NCBI RefSeq assembly: GCF_003589595.1
Contig: NW_020654422.1
Span: forward strand, 7,085,275-7,149,274
Source: Hyposmocoma kahamanoa
Taxonomy: Eukaryota; Arthropoda; Insecta; Lepidoptera; Cosmopterigidae
Reading direction: 5' to 3'
DNA: 64,000 nucleotides
Shown piece by piece: positions 23,428 to 37,700 of this stretch. Position numbers and translations under genes: made by a program. The notes under the pieces are model-generated. The model was not told the origin of the DNA. It saw nothing but the letters and a program-made list of their open reading frames with translations, and did no database searches. The first letter of the stretch is position 1, and each line of letters opens with the position of its first letter.

Positions 23428-24495
23428 TGCTTAGGTTTTTTTTTAAATTATTTCTGGCCATGGAAACAAAGTAATTTAGCCGAAAATATAAACGTTTAAT
23501 TATATTTCTGTAAATATGGCCACCACATAGAGGATAGGCAATTTGAGGCAGCGTGCTTGGATTGACTCGGGATTCCTTAGAACGGGCCGATACGGGTATT
23601 TTAGTTCGAGATTCGTATAATTTCGCGTTTTAATCTTCGATTAAGGCACTATCCTATTCCACTTTGAACTAGATTTCACAAAATAATTGAAAGTCAAAAT
23701 AAAAACGACACTTTTCCCTCCAAAAGGTCCAAAGCGAATCCCCTGCTTAGGTGCGTTTCAGTGTTGCCATTGTAGCACCTTTGTCGCTAGATCTAGGCGA
23801 TTTTATGCATGTTTAGCGGGTAAAAATTTGGATTTAGCGAGAAAAAAATATTTAACTACTTCTAGCGTTTTTTTGACCGCTAGGCTCTTTTCAGAAACAA
23901 TATAACCTGTCAATCAAATACAGTAAAATAGTAATATTCGGCTAAGTTTCTAGTCTAACGCTGGTAACACTAACGTAGAATCGAATTGAACGGTAACGGT
24001 TTTAATAAACAAAACCACACCCATTCGTTCCTTTGATACCTTTCTCGCTAGTTACGATTAGGAATGGGAAAGACAAACTTTATGATTGAAATTTTTTCAG
24101 ATGACAGATGAATATAATTATTTTTTGTTTGTTGTGTTCAAAACTAAATTAAAATAAGTGCTTTTTGGTTCATATTGTCGTGATTATTTGCAATTTTATT
24201 TACTGTTTGTGAATCAAATTCGATTTTCAAATAAGCATGGAAGTACCGCCAAGTCTAGAGACATGTAGCGGATTTTAGTAAATTTATTTTACCCAAATCT
24301 AGCGGAAAATCTCTGACCATCTAGGGATTTTCAATTATGTGCAACGGCAACACTGGTGCGTCTTTCTCGCGCGCTCTGATTATTTCACAATATTTTCTAT
24401 TTGTGTGGTTTTGTATTGAAAAGTCTACGGAATACCATAATTTAATCAATAATTTCGTATTTGTCTAAAGTGTGAAAGTAAAAGAAGTTCCCAAA

Positions 24496-25762
24496 ATGCC
24501 AACTACTCGCAAAAAAGTCATAAAAACAGTGTACGAAGACGAGGACGACAGTGAAGCTGAAAAAGCTGCCGGTGATTTCAGCGATTCGGGTTCCGAAGCT
24601 CAAATATCTGAACAATCAAGCTCAGAAGATGATATGGAGCCTGAAGTGTCTTCTGCAGACGAGCTCGACGAAAAATCAAAGAAGAAACTTGCAAAATCAA
24701 AACCAGTACAAAAAAGATCAAAGTTTGCAAAGCAATTTGTAAGCAAATTAAACAAACAAGTGTCTACAGGCAGCGACAATGAGGCTGATGTTGCTCCAGC
24801 ATTTTTCTCTGTTAAAGATCTCACTGATGCTGATAAACTTTTACCTCCAGTACTCAATTTGTCTGAAAGTGGTATGTAAACCTTCCATTTTTATAGATAA
24901 GTGGGCATTGTATGTATATTCTAAAAAAAGAAGACCCTCTACTAATGGCGGATATGTAATTTCAAAATATCTTTTGTATTTGTATATAGAATTCTTTGAT
25001 ATTTTACAAATCATTTCTTAGAGTGGAATACCAGTTTTCTTTGTTTAAGTACCTACAAAAAATTGCAGACAGCAGTGAAGACGAATCTCCTAAACCTGTC
25101 AAGAAACAAATCACTGCAGTGCCTATTAAATTGGGACATAATGAAGACTCTGACAGTGAAACAGAATCTAGACAAGAGTACAAAGATGTAAGCTGTAGGT
25201 TTTTATAAGCTGAAATTGAAGTGTCTGCAATACCTCTGAATTCCCTCTTGCATGCATCTATGCTTTGTGAAAACATTAGCACAGCAGCCCAGCTCTTGGC
25301 CTTACTAGAGTCTTGGATATTGCGCATATTCCTATAAGGCTAGCACAACAAGCAGCAACTTGTGCAAGAATGAATTAAAAGCAGGAGCTATTTATATACA
25401 TATATCGTGCAAGTTGCACCCTGTCATGCTAGCCCAACTGAACTACCTCAGTATTGGTATTTATATGATCATTGAATGTTTCCAGGTTTGGTCATACAAT
25501 ATGCCAGACAATAGCGAAGAGGTTGCCCAGAAAACATTCATGGAACTTGAACATCACAAAGCAAAGATTGAAGAAACAAAGGCTACTCTACTTAATTACA
25601 CAGCAAAGTTTTATGATAAAGAAGACCTTGATGTAAAAGACTTGCTTGCTCAGGGTGAGGAGAAAGCGCCTCACCCACAAGGAAGTGAAAATAAAAATAA
25701 GAAGTCAAAGAAAGCTATGAATGTTAGTGATTCCGACATGGAAGATTGGGAAGAGGTTAAAG
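24496..25762 (+). CDS. XPC: XPC exons 1-3 (acidic, low-complexity N-terminus)
   Basis: Exon 1 24496-24871 begins [20 protein letters not shown], ends in phase 1 at GTATGT. Exon 2 25069-25187 ([13 protein letters not shown]) ends in phase 0 at GTAAGC. Exon 3 25486-25762 contains [18 protein letters not shown], a coiled-coil-like stretch ([18 protein letters not shown]) and [12 protein letters not shown], ending in phase 1 at GTGAGC. The two introns are short (197 and 298 bp). The acidic WEEV region matches the XPC segment reported to bind TFIIH p62 (family knowledge). Confidence 0.9.
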
Positions 25763-28700
25763 GTGAGCAATGTTTACAAACAAGTAGAAATTATAATATA
25801 CTTTTTAAAGCTGTACAACTATGTTCCTAATATCTCTCTATATTGTTTGTGTTTTAACTGTTGTCAGGTTTCTGTCAGTTCGACTTTATATCAATGTTGC
25901 CAAATAGTTACATATTTGCTACTTTATACACAAAACAATTTTGTAATATAGAAACAAAAAAAAACCATTTTATGCAATAAAACATAATAATGGCTACTGA
26001 ATATTAAAACGAAACATCAATATTTATCAACATAAACTGAAAAAGATCAACGACTTCACTAACTTAGATAATGACTTCTTTAAGTCCACTTAACATAAAT
26101 TACACTTAAATATCTCGATCTTGAAGAGTAAAAACAATTTTGTAATATAATGTGGAAACTAAAATGAACAATTTAAACAATAATACAATGTCGTTTAACT
26201 CTTCATCGGCTCACCTTTATTGGGTCGGTCTCAGATCCGTTCATGCCGCGACCGAGTGATAGACTACTAATTAATCAATATTTATGAAAATAAACTGAAA
26301 TATATTTAACTATATAAAGTAAAAAGTTACTTGACTAACTAAAACAAAAATAATTTTTTTGAGAAGAATTGCTGTTCTTGACACTTACTGAGTACTCAAG
26401 AATAGGGAATGCAAATCCATACCATATTTGAAATTCGGATTTTGAATACATATTTCACAGCGTATCCAAATACTTAATCCAGATTTTTTTTAAATCTAGT
26501 TTTAAGAATCCTGAAACGTTCGGGCGTTTATATCGGCCTCATAATGTATATATACATATAAATATGTCTCCTATTTTATCTCTTACTACTCCCATGTGAG
26601 GTATTGCTCCTCATCAGAAAAGACAAGACTTCACATAGGAGTATAGAGCTTCAGCACTCTTCGTCAATGGGTTACTCAGCATTAAATTTAGCTCCCACCT
26701 AAACAACCTGACCTGATCAATCCACCCACCTGACCAATGTCCTTCAATTGATATTGGGCTCGACAGCCCGCATACCGATCACATTCCATTAAATGAAGCA
26801 TGTCCTCCAACTTGTTACAGAATTGACATTGAGGGGATTCTGCCCTTCTCATGAAATAGTAAAACTTATTTAATGGAATGTGACCAGAACGCAGTCTAAG
26901 AGCAATTATTAACAGTGACTTGGATAGTCTACCCTCCTCAAACCAGGACTTACTTGGAGGACGCAATTGGATAGTTTTGTACCATATACCTCTAGTCACA
27001 GATATCTCATCATAGCTCTTAGCCCATTGATCCATAGTTAGGTCCCTTACAAATGGAATAAGTTCTGTGGCAAATATAAAAAATATACCTGATGGTTCCA
27101 ACGACTCAGAAGTAGCCACCCTTGCTAGTCTGTCTGCTACTTCGTTTCCTAGAAGGTATGCATTGAAGTGTTATGTTAATATTATTGGACAATAGGTTAG
27201 TCATTAATTTTAATGCCTCATATGCTATCGGCATGCCTCGACCTCCAAAGACACATCGAACCAAGTGCTGAAGTGCACTTTTAGAGTCAGTGAGAATAAC
27301 GATTTTGTTTGAATCCACAGAACTAACAAAGGATAATGCTTCGACTATGGCAAATAACTCCGCTCTCATTATGCATGCTTCATTACACACAATTATACAC
27401 ACAATTTAAGTATGAATGATATGATGTTGCGGGTCGTAAAAGGCCGCGTCAACACCATTGATGTCCTTGGAACCATCAGTAAAAATCCTATAGTAGCTAT
27501 TTACACAATTATTTAAATACACCGTGTTACATTGTCCCCTGGGAGTGGTCAGGTTGGGTATCCTGTCTTTTATGCAGTTATTTATATCTATGTACGACAT
27601 CCAAATTTCCATATAAAGCATTTCCAATTTGTTATTGTTGTATACATCTCTATTTTCTAAATTGTTACAAGCTTCAGTTAAAGCCGGTTTTGCCTTATTA
27701 TTCCAGTAACTATTTATGTTACTTTCTGCGGTAAAATCTTGAATACTTTGTACACTTACTGTATTAGTGAGAGATACCATGGATAACCAAAATTTATGTG
27801 CCAACCAGTATCTACACACAGCCCAAGGTGGTTAGCCAACTCACATTCCATTACATGTATCGTTCTAGTTCTAATGAAACCCCCACTGATACGTAAGGCT
27901 TTATTTTGTAAGAGGTCTAGTTTACCAAGTGACAGATTTTTTGGAAAAACTATTTTTTTTAATCTATTTTTTATTGAGGCTTTAGCCACCTTGTGTGACT
28001 ATGTCAGTCTCATGGGAGGAATACTGGGTTCCCTACTCAAGGAACATATTCAAGAACTTGTACAAGTTTAGAGCGCCTACATATAGGCTCTCTGAGCCAA
28101 CAATTAATTTGTCCATTTCGTAAACATGCATTCCCAAACATTGTAGCTCTCTTGTAGGTTATGTCATGGTTACATTCCACCAATACATGAAACAGATCCT
28201 CTATTTTATTGCAAGTACTGCACAATGGGGATGGTTTAAAACCCATCACATGACAGAATTTATTAGTTGGAATGTGACTAGAATGCTGTCTAAAAGCCAA
28301 TACAAGGTATTTGTTTGCTATATTGACAGAATCAAATCAGGGTACCCACTGTGGATTACTTTGATTGGTTCTGTACCATATTCCGAGACCTTTATCCACC
28401 GACCGTTCTCCGAAATGATATTCCCATTTTACTAGACTTCTTTTCTTAATTAGTGGAATAATATTGGTGGCATAAGGCTTACTATCGAGTACATACCATT
28501 TTCAGTAGCTGATTTTGCAAGGACATCAACTGCTTCGTTTCCACGCAATCCCACATGAGTGGGAATTTGAGCCATTGAAGCTTTAGACACACTTCTGTAG
28601 TGTATGTTGTGGATCAACTGGAGAGTCATAGGCTATCGATATACACACATCAAAAAAAGTTTGCGATCAATAGCATAAGCTCCTATAATTCTTTAAATTT

Positions 28701-31700
28701 AACTTTATCAAGAAAAAATCTATGTTGTATGCTTTCTTTAAATAGGAATACCCTGTTTGAAATTAAAATATAAAACTATTTTTTATTATTTATTTTAAAA
28801 AATTGAGCCATTAATCATAATGTAATAGTGATAGAAATTTCATAGAAAGAAAAAGACTGTTTAATTAAACTTAAACAACAATTTATTATTAAAAGGTGTG
28901 AATTCAATATAAAATAACTCCTCCCCTGGCTCGAATACATGCGAAGATCCTCCTGGGCATGCTGAGGATCAAGTTATCCAGCATTTCCTGGGGTAACCTA
29001 TCCCATTCTTCAATAGCGGCTTCCCTGAGCTCTGGAACTGTCTGGGGACGTGGCTCACGGTTCCATACTGCTCGTTTAAGAGCATCCCACGCGTGCTCTA
29101 TTGGGTTTAAGTCGGGCGAGTCTAATCGTGTGATATCGTATTCTTGAAGAGCAGCATTGACTCGTTGAGCTCGATGTGCGGGCGCATTATCATCGACCAG
29201 TACAAATTGGTGCCCATGGTTTACTCGGAATGGTCTGACGATATCATCAATAGCAACTGCTTTGTACATGTCTGCTATCATGAAGCCCCGATACGGGATC
29301 AAAGGCGTTCTAGCTCCAATCATAATGCCACCCCAAAAGGACACCGATTTTCCGCCTTGCTGAACTGTTCCAGTGGCAGTTCTTTGTCTTTCACGGTCGC
29401 CTGGTCTTCTCCAGACACGGACACGTCGGTTATCTGGATGAGTGCTGATTCGGGATTCGTCAACGAAGAGACAGTTTTGCCAAATGTTTTCGTCCTCACC
29501 TTCTTCATTTTGCCGAAGTCTAGCCCACTGCAATCTTCGTTGTTGACGTTGCCGGGAATTGAGCGGAGCTCGCCAAGACCTCCGTGCTCGTAATCCAGCC
29601 TGGTGCAAGCAATTGCGAACGGTCTGCGTGCTAACTTCAAGCCCAGAGGCGGCCCTGACTTCTGCTTTTATTTTAGTGGCGTTGATTGTTGGATCACGGG
29701 CTGCCAGCAATCTAATATAGCGCTTTTGGGCAGCTGTCAAAACAGTTGGGCGACCGCTGCGGGGTCGGTCAGCTAAATTCCCCATTCCGTGATACCTCTG
29801 CAACGTAGCCACGACACAGGATTGGGATATAGCAAGTCTGCGTGCTATTACTCTCGTGGTGTATCCTTCTTCCCTCAAAGTTACTATTCTAGCTCGTAAA
29901 ACCTCTGATAATCCTCTTGGCATTTTTTCAATCACAACTTTCCGCGAAAAATATCTTGAATCGCTTATAATTGACTAAATCAGATTTCTGAATGAGCGTA
30001 AGCTAGGACTGAAAGCCTTTTTATATGAAAAAACAATTGCACGAGGTCATTGTTTTATGTTCTAATTTATTTTTAAATAAAGAATCTAAAAAGAAGAAAA
30101 AATCATAATATAATCTACAGTAACAAAAAAGATTTCAGTTTTTCGAAGTGATCGCAAACTTTTTTTGATGTGTGTACCTCGATGACCCGAGACAAACCGA
30201 GCCAAGTGTTGCAGAGCACTCTTTGAGTTAGTTAGAATAACTGCCTCTGTGGCTGAATGGGTGCCAATTTGCCGGACTGCCACGCAGAGGTCCCAGGTTC
30301 GATTCCCGGGCCGGGAGAAATATTTGTTTGGCCTACATTTGTTAATCTCGTGAGTTTGGGTGTAATTTTTGGTTGTCTATATGTGTGTTCATGGTACCCG
30401 CGACACAGGGTTTCCCTAGTGCGGGGCTATGTTGAGTGTGTGCGTTATTATTATTATTATAACGACTAACTGCTCATTTGACAATTGATCCACTACATAC
30501 TGTAACGCTTCTTTGATGGCAATAATCTCTGCTCTCATAATGCATATGTCATTGTGTGCCCACCACATAAAGATGTATTAGACTGAGCATCCAGAGGGCA
30601 GCTCCAACACCATGTACTGACTTAGAACCGTCTGTATGTGCTTATAGAAACCAGTATAATCTTTTGATAACATAAATAGTGCAGTTTCTAAGAGAGTTGG
30701 TAATCATAGGAACTGCTCTTGGTTTCTTTATTGTAACAGATGTCCAGGGAATACATTCCAAGTTTTGGTTCTTCAAAAACTTCTGTCTCTGAACTCAGTG
30801 TAAATTTTGTTTTTTTTAACCCGTTCTATCCCACTGCTGGGCAAAGACCTCCCTCTTTTTTCCCAATATTTTCTGTCTTGGGCAGCATCTGTTTTCAAAA
30901 TTAACATAAAAAATATAAAACAACAGTTTAAAATAAATACCACTTCGTAACTTAAGGAAGAATGGCGAAAGCTGCCCCAATAACGACGAAGTGCCGTTCA
31001 TGGACTTCGCTATATTTCAATATATTTTTATATATTTTTAGAAGTCGGGAATAAAAAAATTATAAAACATTGTATTTTAGAATAAATGCTAGAACACAAC
31101 TCAATTGATTCAGTTCGACCATAGATTAGGTAACGTTCTTGTACGCACGTTTTATTTTAAGCATGATTGAATGTTTACCTACCTGAAGTATTGGTTATTT
31201 TATAGTACACACATAAAACATTAAAGCTATAAAATACCTAATGAAATAATCAATTAAACAGTAAGTCATTATTGTTTAATTGATTATTTTATAAAGCAAA
31301 AAATAAAACAATGTGACAAAAATATTTAGACAATATTTAAATTAGAGATAATGAAAGTCAATGTCACATTGATATTGCGAACAGTGTGACCATTTGTGAC
31401 AGATTTCTGCATTTGGGCAGATTTAATTTTTATTCATTTTCATTGCTGCAGAACATGATAAGTTATATTAAATGTGGCTTAGTTTGGCAGATTTGGGAAT
31501 ATTCCGGAAGTTCTTTATTATTTTTGGGAACAAACTGAAAACTTGTTGTTTTCTGCTACTACGAACAAACATCTGAAGCGAAATACAAGACAACGTTCTA
31601 AACATATCCTATACCAACTAACCCCAGCTTCTACAGGCTGTACTCAATTAGCTTTTTTGATGCTTTGATAATGAATCAGAAGTATTGATAGGTCTCCTTA

Positions 31701-34700
31701 ATGCACGTCGTCAAAAACACTGGGTCACAAAATACACGAGATATCCCCCATTCTCTTTCAAAAAGTAAAAAGCAAGAAATAAACTATTATTTTTTCTCTA
31801 AAATAAAATAGATCATAGATTCATTGATAGACAATTGTTTTATCATTTAACCTGATGAGGATTCTGTTGCACAAAATTTCAAAATTCTATTGCGTGAGCG
31901 TGAATAAAAGCGTTAACAAAATCTGGGTCTAATTTTAAAATCCGGATCCAATTTTAAAATCCGGATTTCAAAATTAGTGAAAATCCCAGAAAATCCAGAT
32001 TTTTTAAATTACGGATTATCCGGATTGCATTCCCTACTCAAGAACAATTGTGCATTCAGAAGTATGAAGATTACCAAGAGATATTAAGACATAGCTGTAC
32101 TGTACTGAGCTGAAAGGGAAGATATTACTGACATAATATCAATTATTATTTTATGTTATATTCTAAATTTCATTAAAAGTTAAATAGTGTTAAATCATTT
32201 CAGAAGCCAAAGGCATACCTCAGCAAGGTTTGCAGTTAGTGGTAGGAATCCCTGATGCGGTTTGCAAAAGAAGTAAAAAATTAGATATAGAAATGATGAT
32301 GAAAAGGAAGATCAACAGAGTTAAAAAGGAAAACCAAGTTTATATGCATAAAGTACATGTTCTATGCTGGTTGGGCCATGGCAACTTTGTTAGTCGAGTT
32401 TTAAATGATCAAGAACTTTTAGCAGCTGCCTTGTCTTTAGTCCCATCTAAAGAATGCTATCCAGGAGACAGAGTCGATATGAAATATGTGGAACAAATAA
32501 CATTGTGGTACAAAGATAAACTTACTTTGAAACAGGATAAATATGAGAATAAATTTAGGCCTAAAGCCCCACCTTTGAAAGATATATTATTAAAACAAAT
32601 GAAAAGTAGAGTAGTGACTGCCAAAAAATATCTTGTGTTTATTTTTGTCAGCATGCTACGAGCGCTAGGCTTACAATGCCGTATCATGTTTAACTTTGTA
32701 ACATTACCAATTAGACCTCTCCCTTCAGAACTTTGTTCACTGTCAACCAAGCCAAAAGGAGATAAACCTTCGAATAAAAATAAAGACAAAGAGAAGAAGG
32801 AACCCAAGAAAAGACCTAGTACTTCTATGAGCAAATCTATAAATAAAATTCCTCAAGTAGATGGAAATTATGATAACAGTGAAAGCGATATTGAAAATAT
32901 TATGCAACTTGATGGAAATGATGATGTCTTAGTAGGCATACCTAGTACAAGGTCCACAAGAGCTACAAAAAATTCTAAAACCAGTTCCACATCAGAAGTA
33001 AATGAAGATGTTTCTCCACCTAAGAGAGCGAGAAAGAGCAGAAGTCCAAGACCTATATCTACGCAAACTGCAACTAAGCAAGTTGATAAAATGGTTGTTG
33101 ATTTGCCACAGAAAACAAGTAATAAGAAAAAGCATCAAGAAGAACTTGAAAATTATTATAACAGAAGCAGTAGCAGTATTCAAAATAAGCAAGTCCGCAA
33201 AAGGTCTCCAAGTCTCCGCCAACAAACCTCAACAGAAATAAATATAAAAAAAGAAATATCAAAGAGTGAAACTGCAAAAATGCCAGTGGAAACAAATAAT
33301 ATACCTTCTATTAGTTCAAGAAAAACACGAAATGCAAGAAAGGATAATAAAAAAGCAGACAAAACTAAATCAGAACAGAAAGTGAAAGTTACAGAAAATA
33401 AAACGAATGCACCAGAAATAATTGTTACTGATGAAAACAAAGTCGCAAGTAAATATTTTGACAGAGAAACACCACCAGCTAAGAAACTTAGCTTAAGCAG
33501 GAAACGATCACAAACGGCTTTGCCGTCAACTTCACAAAAAACTGAGATGGATGCAAAAAAGAAAACCAAATTACGTACGCGTAGTACACCAGGAAACACT
33601 GTCGAGGAAAGTAAATACTTTATCAAAAATGAAGAAAAATCAACCAGACCTAAAACCACAAGACAGACTAAACAAGAAGTAGCTAAAGAAGATACACAGC
33701 GAGTTAGCCACAAAGATTTACTTGCAAAAAACAAACCTAAATCTAAAAACGATGTAAGAGAAGACTTAATAGGTATTATGAAATCAAGAGTGAAAGAAGC
33801 ATTTCAAAACTCGAAAAGGGGTAAAGTGAAAGGTATTAAAGCAAAAATAAAGATAATACAGATTTGTAGAGCCCTAATCATTAATCTCCAATTCTGTTCT
33901 TTGATTTTACAGGGAAAGTGAAAGAGGAACATGATGAAGACAGCGACTATTTACCTGTAGAATCACCGAAACACCGAGATTCGGAGAGCGACGAAGACTT
34001 CAAACCAACCAAAATTAGTCCGAGGCCAAGTACTAGTGGTGGTCGCAAAATAGATCGTCGAGTCTTATCTTCTGATGAAGAGACTCCGAGCATTAAATCT
34101 GACATTTGGTGTGAAATTTACGTTGAGGAACTAGAACAGTGGATATGTGTGGATGTCATTAAAGGAAAAGTGCATTGTATCAATGAGATTTACGTAAGTA
34201 AAAACTGTCACTAAGCGTCACTATTCATTAACGGGTCATACATTTTTGTTTGATGATGACTTTTATTTTTATAATGTCAAGTGACGGGTAACAAGTCGTG
34301 TTCGTGGTGCTAAGCAACACTTCTGCCCGTAACAGTTGCAGTGCCACTCAAGAGGTTGAAATTGCAAAGATCTGAGGGGAACTGCCACTGCACCTGTCAC
34401 CCGAGACACAAATTGACAAGTCTTATGTGCCTGAAATTTCTCCAGCACCCTTACCCTTTAAAACCGAAACGCACTAAAGCTCTCATTACTGCTTGACTCC
34501 AGAAATAGGTAAGGTGGCAGTATTTCCCTGAACGAACTGTTTCACAAGGAGCTCTACTAAATATACTTCGATATACCAACTTGCCTAGTGTTGTTAAAAA
34601 ACCGTTTTGTTACCGAGGTGAAAAAAAAAACAATGAAAAAAAACATGAAAAGAAACCATTTTTTTTTCTGGAGTACGTTTTTTTCTATAAGTATGAAAAT

Positions 34701-37700
34701 AAAAATACATAGATAACCTCCTAATAGATGCCGCATACTGGGCAACTGACGCGCACGACACATCCGTGTAATTGATCATATATAAAATTTTGCAAAAATT
34801 CATCACTTAGTTTCGACGAAGTATCAGACCCGTGCGCATGTCCTGATATTCTTGTATTGTTACGCTGGTTTTGGTAAAACGAACTATAAAAATGACTATC
34901 TGTGCGGTGAAATGATGTGGAAAAACAACCAGGACCTCAAACTTCCAAAAAGATAGAATCACGTGTCACCGGTAAGTTATAACTACGTTATTTACAAGTT
35001 TGGCATAGCGCAAATTCAAATGGCTTCCACTAAAAGATTACGAAGGAAACTGATCTTTCGTTGATGTCTTTCTGAGAGGTCTCTTTCTTTTATTATGTTC
35101 TTACAATTAAGCGTCTCTTTTTGTCGAAAACACGTGTAACACTAGGGTTGGGAAGATTTGAGATCGTCATCTTAATCAATATAACAAATATTATGAGTAT
35201 ATTACTTTTTTAACTACGTTTATAGATAGCACTTATTGTTTATTATTTTTCGATTATGTTTCGTGTGAAATTGGTTACATAAATTAGTTTTAGTAATATA
35301 TTATTTTATGTCTTCTTTGATTATATTAATAGTTATTATTGTAACGTGATACAATAAATAACAAATTCATGTTTTATCTTATCACCTTACATTGTATGAC
35401 CTAAACCTTCAATTATGACGTTATACATACTTAACGCCATAATTAATTTCATTAGTTATGATTTTGTTAATACGTTATAAAATTTAAGTACCTTGTTTTC
35501 TTACAATTCCTTTTTTCCTGTATCTAAATATCATCCTGCTGCCGTAAGTCATTCAACAATTTACATACATACTACCGTCACACTTGTCTCCCATAGGGGT
35601 AGGCAGAGCTTTGAGTAAGACAAGCTTTAGCCACGCAAACTTTAGCCACGTTTAGCAAAGTTTTTTATTAAAGTTTTAATATAACTTAGTGCACTAAATA
35701 GTGACAGGTTGCCAGCATGTCGCCTACATATATATATGTCGCCTTTAGGACACCATTAAACCCAGGCCCTCAGTCGGCTTTTACGATTTCCGCGGAATCA
35801 TAAGTAACTGATACATTCTATGCTTTTCTTTTGCTTCCAAATCAGCATGGAAGAATTTAATAATTTGTGTTACAATATTATCGTTTTTATTGACTAATTA
35901 GATGCAGACTGGTAAAGGTTGTCCATCACTAGCTATAAGTGCAATTTGAGTGCATTCCTAGTTCGACCTTGAACTAGCGAATCAGAACGTCTTAATTGCA
36001 TTCCCCACGTCTCTTGCTTTCCTCCGAATTTGGTGAGCTCGGTTCAGTACAAATTTTCAACAGGCGGCATCTATTAGGAGGTTATCTATGTAATAATATG
36101 ACAATATGATAATTGTATTTTTTTACTATATTTCCTTTTTTGTTGTTAATATTATTCTTCATAGATAAATCGCTCAAAATAAATGGGCAATCCTCAAAGT
36201 GTTGTCAATTTGTGGTGAATTCCCAAAATTGCGGGGAATTTTAACTCGATTGGGCATTTTGTGCGATTGACGCTATTTGGGGAAAATACGAGGATTCCAA
36301 CAGTTTACCTTTTTTTAAATCTATCGATTGCTGTTGCATCGTTACTTTGATGATTACTGATAAAAACACTACTTATTTATTTATTTAAGAGCGATATCAA
36401 TATTTTTTTCCACATCGCGCATAACCCTTATATAGCAACATTTACATAGAATTATTAGCAAGCCGCTTATACAGGGTGGAACAGAACGACTGACAAAGCC
36501 GAAAACTATGAAGTTTTAAATATGTACTTAATTGCACTGAAAGTCTTTTGGCTCTAAGTGCAATAGTTTCAGAGTTATTCAGTGATAATGATTTGCTTGA
36601 AAAGTCTGTGTTGTCAACCCTACATCGTAAAACACAGTTTTTAGGAGCCATCTACCAGGACGTACTCAGAGCAAAAAACTTTTAAAATTTAATATGTCGT
36701 TGACCTCGGTCGTTGATCAGCACCCCATCAGTCACTTTCTTTGATTAATCACTTTCTATGATCAATCATCATGTGAATGATGATTAATTATGCGGTTATT
36801 TTATTGTATTAATGTGAGATTAATTAACTCCCCTAAATTCCGTGTTTGACGACCCAAATTTGCGTTTACCAAAAATATGCACATCTCATAGAACCTTCGG
36901 GAGACATGTTGTTTCTAAACTATGCGTAGCCATAAAGTACCTACAACAGTTTAAGAAAAGTAAAGTTTTCTAAATGACCCTGTCAGGAGTTCAACTCATA
37001 TTGTCTGCGTCATAAGATAAGACTTAAGTTAAATAAACATAACTAAATTAAGTAAACACGTTCTACAACACGCGTCAAGTAATTCAAATTACAATAGTCT
37101 CGTAACCCTTAATCCGGCCCTAACGTAAAATAGTAAATTAAGGCAGCCAATCATGTCACATCTCTGCTTAGAGATGCACACTTGATACCTGTTATCTGTT
37201 TTTGGTAGCATAATCGGGAGATCGTTTTTTTTACTGGTCTGTTTTTCAATGCTTTTGGAAATACTTTTAATTTACACTACAAGAATTTACTAACTTTAAA
37301 ACGAAGAGTTCATTTTAATGAGATCAACATTTATAACAAAATTTTGTGTTAACTTGAGCTGAGTAGTTAAAATTTTAACAAATGTAATGTAAAAATAAAT
37401 AAATCGGTTCTTGGAGGTCTGCAGACCACGGCCACGGTTTGTTTTCTTATTATTGAGTATCAATTATCACATTGCTAAATTTGATTATTTATTACAATAC
37501 ATTAAACGACCTGCATTTAACATACTTTTACTTTTGAATTGCTCATGGTACTTATGCCAGACAATACGATTATTGCGAAACCTATTTCTTTATCATAATT
37601 GTCTTTTTAAAATTAACATTTACATATTTAATAATCGGCGGTCCGACGCCGCCGCGTTTTTGTTGGCATCTCTATGCAGAGTTGCCAACTAAACGACTTT

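Larger units (their letters stand above)
28037..30790 (-). pseudogene. Related RNase H-bearing LINE, copy 2, split by a Tc1-like element and a SINE
   Basis: The C-terminal motif [19 protein letters not shown]...[10 protein letters not shown] lies at 28037-28300. Upstream, interrupted at 28644-30174 by a Tc1-like element, comes [18 protein letters not shown] (RNase H), then the SINE at 30242-30458, then more RNase H-like sequence to about 30790. Two tandem minus-strand copies of one LINE family therefore lie in XPC intron 3. Not functional. Confidence 0.78.
25763..32203 (+). other. XPC intron 3, 6.4 kb, mostly transposon-derived
   Basis: Donor GTGAGC at 25763, acceptor CATTTCAG ending 32203. 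It contains two LINE fragments, a Tc1-like element and a SINE, listed separately. Related sequence with GGGAATGCAA.TCC occurs in opposite orientation at about 26398-26420 and 32019-32040 (imperfect), bracketing the transposon cluster. The rest (25770-26640, 30800-32200) is AT-rich with no exon recognised. Confidence 0.8.

Noticed and set aside
29144..29593. 149-codon frame antisense to the Tc1-like transposase (repeated at 59446-59895)
   Set aside because: A shadow of the real transposase on the other strand; present in both copies only because the element is duplicated.
30242..30320. tRNA gene
   Set aside because: A and B boxes are present, but stems do not pair and a SINE body with (TTA)n tail and flanking duplication follows.
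33180..33734. 184-codon frame antisense to XPC exon 4
   Set aside because: A by-product of the Lys/Ser-rich codons of the XPC linker; no independent evidence.
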